Origin: Anaerolineales bacterium
GTDB taxonomy: Bacteria; Chloroflexota; Anaerolineae; Anaerolineales; UBA11858
Length of the DNA stretch: 49,034 bases
NCBI GenBank assembly: GCA_024763275.1
Contig: JANTFT010000015.1
Location: forward strand, 1 to 49,034
Direction of reading: 5' to 3'
Shown: in pieces, positions 32,701 through 41,288 of the stretch
How the letters are laid out: each line of letters begins with the position of its first letter
Numbering within the stretch: position 1 is the first letter of the stretch
Made by a program: the position numbers and the translations under genes
The notes under the pieces: generated by a model
The model's database searches: none
Told to the model about the DNA's origin: nothing
What the model saw: only the letters and a program-made list of their open reading frames with translations

Positions 32701-33972
32701 TTATTCGTTCAGGGTGGCCAGAAATTCTTCGTTGTCCCTGGTCTCGCTGATCCGCTTCAGGATGGTCTCAGTAGCGGAGGCCTGATCCATGCCAGCTCCG
32801 TGGGGGGGATCAGAGACCATTTGATCGTACATCCGGCGCATCAACCACACCCGCGGGGTGAGGTCCGGTCCCAGCAGCAGCTCTTCCCGGCGCGTGGAGG
32901 AGCGGGAAATATCTATAGCCGGAAAAACACGGCGCTCCTGCAGGGTGCGGGAAAGATGCAGCTCCATATTGCCGGTGCCCTTAAACTCCTCGTAGACCAC
33001 GTCATCCATCCGGGAACCCGTGTCAACCAGGCAGGTGCCAATAATGGTCAGCGAACCGCCTTCTTCAATATTCCTGGCAGCGCCAAAAAAGCGTTTAGGA
33101 GGATAGAGCGCAGAGGGATCAATACCGCCAGAAAGGGTGCGACCAGAGGGATTGACCACCAGGTTGTACGCCCTAGCCAGACGGGTGATGGAATCAAGCA
33201 TGACCACCACATCCATCCCGGATTCAACCAGGCGTTTGGCCCTCTCCAGGACCATCTCTGCTACGCGGACATGGGAGGATACCGGTTCGTCGAAAGTTGA
33301 AGAAATCACTTCCGCATCCACCGAGCGGTCCATGTCAGTAACCTCTTCCGGACGTTCACCAATCAGAGCGACGATCATGTGCACTTTGGGATATTTCCCT
33401 GATATAGCATTGGTCATTTCTTTCAGGATGGTCGTCTTCCCAGCTTTAGGCGGAGAAACGATCAAACCTCTCTGTCCCCGACCCACCGGGGTAATCAGGT
33501 TGATCAATCTGGTGGATATGATGTGGGGGGAGGTTTCCAGGTCAAAACGCTCATCAGGGAAGATCGGGACCAAAGAGCGGAATTCAGGACGCCGTTTGGC
33601 TTCCTTGGGTTCCAGGCCGTTTACACTCTCTGCCTTGAGCAAACCGTAATGGCGCTCAGAATTCCGGGGCGGCCTGACATGCCCGATCACCAGGTCCCCG
33701 CTGCGCAGGTCAAAGCGTTTGATCTGGGATTGGGAGACATATATATCATCAGGACCGGAGACATAATCGGCTGAGCGTAAAAAGCCGATGCCTTCGCTCA
33801 TGATTTCCAGGATACCTCCCCGGACCTCACGACCGTTCAGCTCGGCCTCAGCCCGTTGGATTTCCAGCACCAGGGCTTCTCTCTTGAGCCGTTTTGCGCG
33901 GTCGACATCCAGATCGACAGCAATTTGACGCAGTTCGGCTAAAGGTTTGGCAAATAGTTCTTTAGTTTCCAT
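32701..33972 (-). CDS. rho: Transcription termination factor Rho
   Basis: A 423-residue hexameric RNA helicase. The N-terminal helical and cold-shock-like RNA-binding domain (about 1-120) includes R-G-G-I-L-E-I-M and G-F-L-R. The ATPase core has Walker A P-P-K-A-G-K-T-T, Walker B M-D-V-V-V-M-L-D-S-I-T-R-L-A-R and the Q-loop/R-loop region G-A-A-R-N-I-E-E-G-G-S-L-T-I. The N-terminal insertion found in some actinobacterial Rho proteins is absent. The ATG at 33972 is preceded by G-A-G-A-G-A-G; a TTG four codons earlier is less likely. It heads an operon with the M23 peptidase and the small acidic protein. Confidence 0.97.
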   Translation of the reverse strand: METKELFAKPLAELRQIAVDLDVDRAKRLKREALVLEIQRAEAELNGREVRGGILEIMSEGIGFLRSADYVSGPDDIYVSQSQIKRFDLRSGDLVIGHVRPPRNSERHYGLLKAESVNGLEPKEAKRRPEFRSLVPIFPDERFDLETSPHIISTRLINLITPVGRGQRGLIVSPPKAGKTTILKEMTNAISGKYPKVHMIVALIGERPEEVTDMDRSVDAEVISSTFDEPVSSHVRVAEMVLERAKRLVESGMDVVVMLDSITRLARAYNLVVNPSGRTLSGGIDPSALYPPKRFFGAARNIEEGGSLTIIGTCLVDTGSRMDDVVYEEFKGTGNMELHLSRTLQERRVFPAIDISRSSTRREELLLGPDLTPRVWLMRRMYDQMVSDPPHGAGMDQASATETILKRISETRDNEEFLATLNE

Positions 33973-34129
33973 ACTCTCTCTCAATAGGGATAAACTTGAT
34001 AGGATAAGAATACACTGTGAAATAAATTGGAGATATGTCCAACAACATGCATCAGTTTATGCGCGCCTGAGCGATAATGGGGAATAAACCAGGTTCAATT
34101 TTTCCTTAACGAGGGGTTTGAACGCCTAA

Positions 34130-34158
34130 ATTATAGCACGAAGGGCAGGAGCGCGCAA
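34130..34158 (-). promoter_or_regulatory. Promoter of rho
   Basis: Minus-strand TTGCGC (34158-34153) and a perfect TATAAT (34135-34130) with a 17-base spacer. A TGC just before the -10 makes it an extended -10 as well. The start site would be near 34123, giving a leader of about 150 bases before rho, which could host the autoregulation known for rho leaders in other bacteria. Confidence 0.65.
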
Positions 34159-34255
34159 CATTGTTCATAAAATCTCCGGGAGGTTTTTTCCATTCCAGGA
34201 TGGCTCTCTCCCCCCCTGATCCTGCAGTTCAAGCCGGGGAATCCTGAGTCCAAGA

Positions 34256-34264
34256 TGGTATAAT
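34256..34264 (+). promoter_or_regulatory. Extended -10 promoter of prfA
   Basis: TGGTATAAT contains a perfect -10 with TGn extension. The -35 position is G-rich and does not match. The start site would be near 34271, about 37 bases before the prfA ATG. Confidence 0.6.
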
Positions 34265-34307
34265 TTTCCCGCAATCAGGTTCAGGTCAAGGGATCGCGTG
34301 AAAAGAT

Positions 34308-35387
34308 ATGAAGATGCTCTTAGAAAAATTATCCGGCATAGAAAGCCGCTACGAAGAGATCAACCAACAACTGCTGACAGTAGGAGATGACTATCAGCTG
34401 GCAGCTGAGCTCGGCAAGGAAAAGGCTGACCTGGATCCATTTATCGACGATATCAAAGAGTACCGGGAATCCCTGGCTCAGCTTGAGGAAGCTCAGACGC
34501 TGGCTGAAAGCGCCGAACCGGAAATGCGGGAACTGGCAGAACTGGAGATTGAAAACCTGACGGAAAAGATCGCTGTCCTTGAAAACGACCTGAAGCGCAT
34601 GCTGGTACCCAGGGATCCCCGGGATGATCGCAATGTGATCCTCGAGATCAGGGCTGGAGCCGGAGGCGATGAAGCCGGGTTATTCGCAGGAGATCTCTTC
34701 CGGATGTACAGCCGCTACGCCGAACGCCAGGGATGGAAAGTCGAGGTGATGTCCCTCAGCGAATCTGGTGTTGGTGGGATAAAAGAGGTCTCAGCCCTGA
34801 TTAAGGGCCGGGGGGCATATTCCAAGCTCAAGTATGAATCCGGGGTCCACCGGGTTCAGCGCGTCCCGGAAACCGAATCCCAGGGCCGCATCCATACCTC
34901 CACCGCTACTGTGGCTGTCCTGGCTGAAGTTGACGACGTGGATGAAATTGACATTCCAGCCAGCGATATCGAGATGGATGTCTACAAAGCAGGCGGCCCA
35001 GGTGGTCAAAATGTCCAGAAGAATTCCACCGCCATCCGCCTGACCCACAAACCCACCGGCATTGTAGTCCAGTGCCAGGATGAGCGCTCTCAGGCCCAGA
35101 ACAGGGCCCGGGCCATGAGCATTCTCAAAGCCCGGCTGTATGAAATAGAAGAAACCAAACGCCGGAAAGAACAGGATGCCGACCGCCGCTCCCAGGTAGG
35201 ATCGGGCGATCGTTCTGAAAAGATCCGCACATATAACTTCCCCCAGTCGCGGATCACTGACCATCGGATCAATTTTTCAGTCCACCAGCTGGCTGCTGTA
35301 CTGGACGGCGAAATCGATCCTTTTATTGAGGAGCTGGCAACCGAGGATGAAGCCAAACGCCTCGCCGAAGCAGGTTTTGACGAATAA
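34308..35387 (+). CDS. prfA: Peptide chain release factor 1
   Basis: A 359-residue release factor for UAA and UAG. The type-1 recognition P-x-T motif is P187-E188-T189 in [14 protein letters not shown], and the catalytic G-G-Q is at 232-234 in [12 protein letters not shown]2 would instead have an SPF motif. The N-terminal helical domain and C-terminal [10 protein letters not shown] are normal. prmC, whose product methylates the G-G-Q glutamine, overlaps its 3' end, the classical arrangement. Confidence 0.97.
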   Translation: MKMLLEKLSGIESRYEEINQQLLTVGDDYQLAAELGKEKADLDPFIDDIKEYRESLAQLEEAQTLAESAEPEMRELAELEIENLTEKIAVLENDLKRMLVPRDPRDDRNVILEIRAGAGGDEAGLFAGDLFRMYSRYAERQGWKVEVMSLSESGVGGIKEVSALIKGRGAYSKLKYESGVHRVQRVPETESQGRIHTSTATVAVLAEVDDVDEIDIPASDIEMDVYKAGGPGGQNVQKNSTAIRLTHKPTGIVVQCQDERSQAQNRARAMSILKARLYEIEETKRRKEQDADRRSQVGSGDRSEKIRTYNFPQSRITDHRINFSVHQLAAVLDGEIDPFIEELATEDEAKRLAEAGFDE

Positions 35388-36231
35388 GCAACACCCGTCA
35401 CAAACCCTGCTGGCAAAAACCAGGGAACATCTGGCAGATCACAGCGAATCTCCCTATCTTGACAGCCTGGAGCTGCTCTCTCATCTTACTGGAATCCCCC
35501 GGTCGCGGATACTGGCTCATCCAAACCCCAAACTATCCCCACAGCAGCGCCAAGATCTGGAATCAGCCCTGCAGGAACTCAGAGGTGGGACCCCCCTGCC
35601 CTACGTGCTGGGGAAGTGGGAATTCTTCCAGCTCAGCTATCAGGTCACTCCGGACGTGCTCATTCCCCGTCCGGAAACCGAAGGATTGGTAGAGCTGGCG
35701 CTGGAGTGGTTGAAAAACCATCCAGGACATAGATCCTGCCTGGAAGTTGGCACAGGCAGCGGCTGCATTGCAGTCACCCTGACCAGGATGCTCCCCGCCC
35801 TGCAGGTCACAGCTACAGACATCTCTCCAAAAGCCCTGGCGATTGCCAGGGAGAACGCCCAGCTCAATGGAGTTGAGGGTCAGGTGGAGTTCCTCGAGCG
35901 GGATCTGCTGGCGGAGATCAGCGGAGGATTCGATCTGCTGATTGCCAATCTCCCCTACATTCCCACTGAAAAGCTCAAAACCCTGGCAGTTTACCAAAGC
36001 GAACCCACTCTGGCCCTGGACGGCGGGCAGGATGGATTGCGCCTTATCAAGAAATTCCTTCAAGGAGCCCCTGAGCACGTTAACGCTGGGGGTGCGATCC
36101 TGCTGGAGCTTGATGAGGATACAGGAGCCACCGCCCTGGCGCTGGCCCGGAATGTCTTCCCCGGGGCAGCAATCCAGCTGGGCCAGGACCTTTCCGGCCA
36201 AGACCGCTATCTATCCATCCAATGCCAATGA
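35347..36231 (+). CDS. prmC: Release-factor glutamine methyltransferase
   Basis: The enzyme methylates the GGQ glutamine of RF1 and RF2 with S-adenosylmethionine. The methyltransferase motif I is [11 protein letters not shown]. The substrate-binding N-P-P-Y reads N-L-P-Y here (A-N-L-P-Y-I-P), a variant also allowed in this family. The N-terminal helical domain covers roughly 20-90. The start is uncertain: the frame opens at TTG 35326, and I use the ATG at 35347, which overlaps prfA by 41 bases. A TTG at 35377 would give an N-terminus closer to the conserved part. It overlaps the downstream TsaC-type gene by 10 bases. Confidence 0.9.
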   Translation: MKPNASPKQVLTNKQHPSQTLLAKTREHLADHSESPYLDSLELLSHLTGIPRSRILAHPNPKLSPQQRQDLESALQELRGGTPLPYVLGKWEFFQLSYQVTPDVLIPRPETEGLVELALEWLKNHPGHRSCLEVGTGSGCIAVTLTRMLPALQVTATDISPKALAIARENAQLNGVEGQVEFLERDLLAEISGGFDLLIANLPYIPTEKLKTLAVYQSEPTLALDGGQDGLRLIKKFLQGAPEHVNAGGAILLELDEDTGATALALARNVFPGAAIQLGQDLSGQDRYLSIQCQ

Positions 36232-36860
36232 AACAAGAACCTGCCCTCCTGCCCATCGACCACCCTGCTGCCTTCGAGCGGGCTGTCAGCCTGATTTCCT
36301 CCGGCGGTTTGATCGCTTTCCCAACAGACACAGTGTATGGAATTGGGGGATCTGCCTTTCTACCCAGGGCAATTGACGAAATCTACCGGGTGAAAGAGCG
36401 CTCCCACCTCAAAGCCATTCCCATCCTGCTGGCAGACAGCGAGGATCTGGAAAAAGTCACACCCCAGTTGACTGAGATAGCTCAAAACCTGATCGAACAA
36501 TTCTGGCCCGGCGCACTAACCCTGATCCTGCCTCTCCTGCCCTCCCTGCCCGAGAATCTCTCCCCAGGTCCAACGGTCGGAGTCCGGATACCGGATCATG
36601 AACTCACCCGCCACCTTCTGCGGAAAACCGGACCTCTGGCAGCTACCTCTGCCAACCTGGCGGGAGCCCCTCCCGCCCTGACAGCGGAACTTGTCCATAA
36701 GCAGCTAGGAGGCCGGGTAAGTCTGATCCTGGACGGGGGAAGGGCACCCGGAGGTGTGCCATCTACCGTGATAGACTGCACTGGGGGTAGACCAGAACTG
36801 CTGCGTGAAGGGCCACTGGCTTGGCGGGAGATTGAGGAGTTCCTCGCAACACATCCCTGA
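36222..36860 (+). CDS. L-threonylcarbamoyladenylate synthase (TsaC/Sua5/YwlC family)
   Basis: A 212-residue YrdC-domain protein that makes threonylcarbamoyl-AMP for the t6A37 modification of ANN-decoding tRNAs. It shows F-P-T-D-T-V-Y-G-I-G, the K-x-R region R-V-K-E-R-S-H-L-K-A-I-P, and A-T-S-A-N near the end of the domain. The C-terminal Sua5 domain is absent, so it is the short form. The gene overlaps prmC by 10 bases. tsaD, which acts later in the same pathway, is about 2 kb away on the other strand. Confidence 0.94.
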   Translation: MPMKQEPALLPIDHPAAFERAVSLISSGGLIAFPTDTVYGIGGSAFLPRAIDEIYRVKERSHLKAIPILLADSEDLEKVTPQLTEIAQNLIEQFWPGALTLILPLLPSLPENLSPGPTVGVRIPDHELTRHLLRKTGPLAATSANLAGAPPALTAELVHKQLGGRVSLILDGGRAPGGVPSTVIDCTGGRPELLREGPLAWREIEEFLATHP

Positions 36861-36987
36861 AGTTAAGGGAAAGTATCTGCGTCTTCCTTACTATCCCCTT
36901 TCAAACCAGCTCTGATAACAAATCTCTGATATGATATTCAATAAATGGGAACTTTCATTATTTCAAGCTTTTCAGGAGGGTTGAACT

Positions 36988-37860
36988 ATGGAAAATGAGC
37001 TGAACTTTCCACAAGATGACCAGGGGGAAAAGCGAACCTTTGCCGAAAAGCTGAATTGGCTTTTTAAAGGATTTGTCTATCCTCTCTGGAGCCGCCCATT
37101 TTACAAGGAGGCTGCCGGCAAACGCCTGGGAACTGCGCTGGTATTCCTGCTGATCTTTGCCCTCCTGCAAACAATCATCACAACAACCATCATAGCTTTT
37201 AACCTATCGAGTTTCGGACGGGAGATCGAAAGCGCTTACAGCAGTGGCGAGATCCCAGATATCAGAATCGAAAACGGTGTCGCCAGCGCTTCAGGATCGG
37301 GCAGGTACCTGATTGAAAACAACCGCCAGGTATTTGGCGTCGATACTACCGGAACCACCACCCAGATTGACACGAGCCAGTACAGCGAGGGGCTGCTGCT
37401 GACCCGGACCGAGATCCACCTTGTAAACGAGGATGGCTACCAGGTAATTCCTCTGACAGAGGTTAACCAAACACTCGGCGACCCGATCGTTCTGGATGGG
37501 TCAAATGTGACCAGGTTATGGTATGGTATCTCGGTTTTCGTAGACCTGGCAATGCTGGTGGGCGGATTCCTGTTCTTCTCTGCAGGGCGCTTCGTCTATC
37601 TGGTCCTGCTGGGGTTGGTGGTATGGGGAGCATCTTCTCTTAGTAAAAAGGGGGTGGATTTCGCGCCGGTTCTGATCACTGGGATTTACGCCAATGTCCC
37701 CACGACCTACCTGATGTTCGTGCTCCGCAAGATCGGGATCGCCTTCTTTGGCTTACGGGCAGTCATCCTGTTCATCATCTGGGGTATCGCCATCGCCTAT
37801 TTTTTGAAAGAATCCGGAGAAGCCCCATCCGCTGAGCCAGAGCCCGACGGATCCCTGTAA
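36988..37860 (+). CDS. DUF1189-like membrane protein
   Basis: A 290-residue protein. A short cytoplasmic N-terminus (L-F-K-G-F-V-Y-P-L-W-S-R-P-F-Y) precedes a TM segment at about 50-70. An extracytoplasmic domain of about 100 residues follows, containing F-G-V-D-T-T-G-T-T-T and L-L-L-T-R-T-E-I, and then three or four hydrophobic segments (about 179-272). This plan fits the DUF1189 family. Function is unknown. An AGGAGG site precedes the ATG. It is separated by about 130 bases from the TsaC-type gene and may have its own promoter, though I found only weak -10 candidates. It converges with the nitroreductase gene. Confidence 0.7.
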   Translation: MENELNFPQDDQGEKRTFAEKLNWLFKGFVYPLWSRPFYKEAAGKRLGTALVFLLIFALLQTIITTTIIAFNLSSFGREIESAYSSGEIPDIRIENGVASASGSGRYLIENNRQVFGVDTTGTTTQIDTSQYSEGLLLTRTEIHLVNEDGYQVIPLTEVNQTLGDPIVLDGSNVTRLWYGISVFVDLAMLVGGFLFFSAGRFVYLVLLGLVVWGASSLSKKGVDFAPVLITGIYANVPTTYLMFVLRKIGIAFFGLRAVILFIIWGIAIAYFLKESGEAPSAEPEPDGSL

Positions 37861-37901
37861 GACAGGGCACTTAACTTACAGTAAGCTGTTCGGGGTTGGA
37901 G

Positions 37902-38879
37902 CTACAGGTCGAGGATGGTCTCCTCCAGCGCCCTTTTCGGCACATGATGGCGGTCCTTTTCGTCCCGCCAGTACTCGATATCCTCTCCCGGTCCGAGATC
38001 TTCCAGCACCACCTGCTCCGCCGGTTTACCAAGGGCGATCACCAGTAGAATCTGATAGCGCTCGGGAATGGAAAATTCTTCCCGCAGCCTTTCCCTATTG
38101 ATCGATCCAACCAGACAGGCACCCAGACCCAGCTCAGCTGCTCCTAGAGTGATGCTCTGGCTGGCAATCCCGGCGTCATACTGGAAGCTCTTGGCCAGCT
38201 CGCTGTCCCCGAGAATGATGATGTAGGCGGCCGGGCGTTCACCCTCTGCGGGACCAGTCCATTCCTTTAAATACCCTGCCCAGGAAAGGGACGGGAATAT
38301 CCGCCGGTTCTTCTCGGGAGTGTTGGAAAGGATGAATTTCAGGGGCTGCAGGTTGGCCCCGGAAGCGGACTGGCGGACCAGATTAACCAGCTTCAGGAGG
38401 ACCTTTTTCCCGATCCGGCTGCTTTCTATAAAACGGCGATAGCTGCGGTTCAATTTGGTCAGCCGGTCCAGTCCCTTCCAGCTGGCAGTGATACCGCCGA
38501 TCAGCGCTGCCAACCCCACCGGGGCCGCTGCCACCACCGCAGCCAGAAAGAAAAACGCTCCCAGGAATCCAACCAGCTGGCCAATGACCGGGATCTGCCC
38601 CGCCTTGGTTCCAAGGGCATCAAAAAGATTGTGCAGGATAGCCCCAATGGGAAACGCTGCCAGAGAGATTATCAGCAGCATCCAGTACTCCCGGGGAGAA
38701 CGCCAATTCCAGAGCCAGGCACCCGCCAGACAAACCAGTGCCAAGTAAAGCAGGCCAATGCCCGGAAGGTTATCTGACACACCGATCAGCAGAGCGACTG
38801 CCCCAACAACCAATCCTACTCCTAGCAGGACCCACTGGGGGAATAGCATCCTGGAAAGGGTATTTCGAAAAGCGTTCAT
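37902..38879 (-). CDS. Membrane-anchored nitroreductase-domain protein
   Basis: A 325-residue protein. The N-terminal 130 residues hold about four TM segments (12-34, 38-58, 65-84 and 98-130). Residues 145-286 form a nitroreductase-type FMN domain: R-S-Y-R-R-F near 145-150, R-Q-S-A-S-G-A-N-L-Q-P (169-179), G-I-A-S-Q-S-I-T-L-G-A-A-E-L-G-L-G (237-253) and L-L-V-I-A-L-G-K-P at the end. The soluble domain is a little short for the family. The substrate is unknown. It starts 56 bases after tsaD and is the last gene of the operon that begins at 43086. Confidence 0.82.
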   Translation of the reverse strand: MNAFRNTLSRMLFPQWVLLGVGLVVGAVALLIGVSDNLPGIGLLYLALVCLAGAWLWNWRSPREYWMLLIISLAAFPIGAILHNLFDALGTKAGQIPVIGQLVGFLGAFFFLAAVVAAAPVGLAALIGGITASWKGLDRLTKLNRSYRRFIESSRIGKKVLLKLVNLVRQSASGANLQPLKFILSNTPEKNRRIFPSLSWAGYLKEWTGPAEGERPAAYIIILGDSELAKSFQYDAGIASQSITLGAAELGLGACLVGSINRERLREEFSIPERYQILLVIALGKPAEQVVLEDLGPGEDIEYWRDEKDRHHVPKRALEETILDL

Positions 38880-38935
38880 GACCCACCTCCGGTGGTTTCA
38901 GGGGCCCGTCAGGCAACCAATAAGGGAAACTTCAG

Positions 38936-40009
38936 TTAGAGATCAGCAATTGACCAGGAAGGGGCTGCATCCATTTCCAGGTCGTCCCGCTGACCAGCGA
39001 AATAGCGGAAGCAGCCTGCCCCGGCAATCATAGCCGCATTATCGGTGCAAAGCGCCAGGGGGGGGATATGAACCCGGTATTTCCGCTGGGCTTTGAATTT
39101 CTTGCGCAGTGCCTGGTTGGCTGACACGCCACCAGCCACCAGGATATCGCTGGTCTGGTATTCCCCGGCAGCCTGAATGGTCTTTTTGAAAAGCACCTCC
39201 ACGACCGCAGCCTGGAAGCTGGCTGCCAGGTCAGCCTTCGGCAGGGAACTTTTTTGTTTTTCCAGCTGCTGGACCGTTCGCAGGACGGCGGTTTTCAATC
39301 CGCTGAAAGAGAAGTTATAGGAATCATCCAACCAGGCCCTTGGGAAATCAAATCTGGTTGGATTCCCTTCCGCGGCAGCTTCCTGGATGGCCGGACCTCC
39401 CGGATATCCCAATTCCAGTAAGCGGGCAACCTTATCAAATGCCTCTCCCGCAGCATCATCCAGGGTCCCACCTAACCATTCATAAGTCAGATGGTCCTTC
39501 ATCAGGATCAGCTCGGTATGCCCTCCAGAAACTATCAGGGCCAACAGTGGAAAACGGGGGGGCTCTCCCAATTTCTGGCCCTCCTCCCCCAGCCAGGCCG
39601 AATACAGGTGGCCTTCCAGATGATTGATCCCTAACAAGGGCAATCCACTGCCAATAACCAGGCCCTTGGCCATATTGATCCCAACCACCAGGGAACCCGG
39701 CAGACCCGGACCACGGGTCACTGCAATACCGTCCAGGTCCGTCAATTTGAGATGGGCTTCTTTGAGAGCTTGGTCAACGATTGGGTAAATAGAGAGGATA
39801 TGCTGACGGGAGGCAACTTCGGGAAAGATTCCCCCAAACTGAGCGTGCAAATCAACTTGGGATGCTACCGCGCTGGACAATATCACCCGTCCGTTCTCAA
39901 CAACAGCAGCCGCAGTCTCATCGCAGGAGCTTTCAATGCCCAGGATACGGGCGAGCGGATTATTCAGATCTTCCGGCAGGGAACTTTCCAGTACTCTCTC
40001 ACTCATCAT
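38936..40009 (-). CDS. tsaD: tRNA t6A threonylcarbamoyltransferase subunit TsaD
   Basis: A 357-residue Kae1/TsaD ASKHA-fold protein that transfers the threonylcarbamoyl group to adenosine 37 of tRNA. It has I-L-G-I-E-S-S-C-D-E-T (22-32), the metal-binding H130-x3-H134 in N-H-L-E-G-H, I-V-S-G-G-H-T-E, L-D-D-A-A-G-E-A-F-D and G-G-V-S-A-N-Q. A GAGGAG site precedes the ATGATG start. The N-terminus has about 20 extra residues before the fold. It follows the M24 peptidase gene by 31 bases. Confidence 0.97.
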   Translation of the reverse strand: MMSERVLESSLPEDLNNPLARILGIESSCDETAAAVVENGRVILSSAVASQVDLHAQFGGIFPEVASRQHILSIYPIVDQALKEAHLKLTDLDGIAVTRGPGLPGSLVVGINMAKGLVIGSGLPLLGINHLEGHLYSAWLGEEGQKLGEPPRFPLLALIVSGGHTELILMKDHLTYEWLGGTLDDAAGEAFDKVARLLELGYPGGPAIQEAAAEGNPTRFDFPRAWLDDSYNFSFSGLKTAVLRTVQQLEKQKSSLPKADLAASFQAAVVEVLFKKTIQAAGEYQTSDILVAGGVSANQALRKKFKAQRKYRVHIPPLALCTDNAAMIAGAGCFRYFAGQRDDLEMDAAPSWSIADL

Positions 40010-40040
40010 CGCTCCTCAAACTGCCCTTTCCTGGCCTGCC

Positions 40041-41288
40041 CTATTTGTGCCAGTTTTTCATAGGTAAAACCAGGTCATAAGGATAATCCGCCAGAATCTC
40101 CATCTCGCCATCCGGACGAACCCAGACGGTATCCTCTAGGCGGCAGCCCAAGCCCTTTTCGGGATAATACAAACCAGGTTCGATCGTCACCACCGACCCG
40201 GCCGCGAGTCGGTCCGCCTGCCTGCCGCGCTTGCTGAACCAGGGCCGTTCATGAACATCCAGCCCCAGGCCGTGTCCCAGACTGTGCACATAACCAGACT
40301 CAAGCTGGCTGTTCTGGCGGATGGTGGGATGACCGCGCTCCTCAAAGAGCTCACAGGTGCGGTCCTGGAAAAAGGGCGCTTCTTGACCCATTTCCAATTC
40401 GCCCATAATGGTGTCATAAACATATTTGACATCCGCGTAGACCTTGGCTTCCGCTTCGGGAGCGTAGCCCAGGCACCAGGTGCGAGTGAAATCGAAAAAA
40501 TAACCTCCCCCGGTCTCACAGGGGAAAATGTCATAGATGATGGTTCTGCCCAGTCTGATCGGGTCATCCGGGTTTCCAGTGTTGTGGGGCACTCCAGCAT
40601 CCCGTCCAATCGCAAAGATGGTTCCTTCTGGATTTTCCGCGCCCCGTTCTGCCAGCCAGAGATTGATGAGGTTCTTCACCTCGCCAACAGTTAGCGGGGC
40701 ACCGGCAGCGTTCAACAGGATCTCATCCTGATTCACCTGACTGTTTTGGAGCAGGGCCGCGGTCTTGCCCACCACCTCAGTGGTGATCCTTCCCATCTTA
40801 CGGATGTGTTCAATTTCCTCTCGATCCTTGGTTGCCCTGGCTTCGAGGAGAACTGAGTCCTGGCTTTCCCCGAGGAATTGAACCCCCGGCAGGAGTTTCT
40901 CCAGCTCCTTGATCACACCAAACACAACTCCTACCTCTTTCTTGCCGTAGATCGCAACCCGCCCGCTGGTGATTCCCAGCTCCTCGAACATCATCTTATG
41001 AACCTTAGCACTGGTGAGCAGCAGGTCACCGCCGGATTCTTTCAGCACTTTCTGAAACTGATACTTGGCAGTAACGATCACTTCACAGCCGGAGGCAGCA
41101 GCCTCTTCCCTCTCCATCGAGTTGCAGAAAATCACCGGCTGCTTGCCCCTGCGCAGGATCAGGTCCGCCTGGCTAACATGTACATTTCCGGTAAAATAGG
41201 TCATGGCCGGGTTGTGTGTGGCCGCCCCCACGATCCAGACCACATCGATATTTTCCCTTTCCAGGATCCGTTCAAGATCACTTTTCAT
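40041..41288 (-). CDS. M24 family metallopeptidase (Xaa-Pro aminopeptidase type)
   Basis: A 415-residue pita-bread metallopeptidase. The N-terminal creatinase-like domain covers about 1-165. In the catalytic domain the metal ligands are visible: aspartates in Y-D-I-F-P and F-F-D-F-T-R-T, histidine in S-L-G-H-G-L-G-L-D-V-H-E, and glutamates in I-E-P-G-L-Y and R-L-E-D-T-V. The start at 41288 overlaps the last 11 bases of selA, a coupling that fixes the start better than the longer frame. It probably cleaves N-terminal residues before proline; a creatinase-like role cannot be excluded. Confidence 0.92.
   Translation of the reverse strand: MKSDLERILERENIDVVWIVGAATHNPAMTYFTGNVHVSQADLILRRGKQPVIFCNSMEREEAAASGCEVIVTAKYQFQKVLKESGGDLLLTSAKVHKMMFEELGITSGRVAIYGKKEVGVVFGVIKELEKLLPGVQFLGESQDSVLLEARATKDREEIEHIRKMGRITTEVVGKTAALLQNSQVNQDEILLNAAGAPLTVGEVKNLINLWLAERGAENPEGTIFAIGRDAGVPHNTGNPDDPIRLGRTIIYDIFPCETGGGYFFDFTRTWCLGYAPEAEAKVYADVKYVYDTIMGELEMGQEAPFFQDRTCELFEERGHPTIRQNSQLESGYVHSLGHGLGLDVHERPWFSKRGRQADRLAAGSVVTIEPGLYYPEKGLGCRLEDTVWVRPDGEMEILADYPYDLVLPMKNWHK

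Larger units (their letters stand above)
33973..34307. other. Divergent rho-prfA intergenic region
   Basis: About 335 bases without a gene. It holds one good promoter for rho on the minus strand and one extended -10 promoter for prfA on the plus strand (listed separately). The rho leader is about 150 bases long. I see no convincing riboswitch or terminator. Confidence 0.6.
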
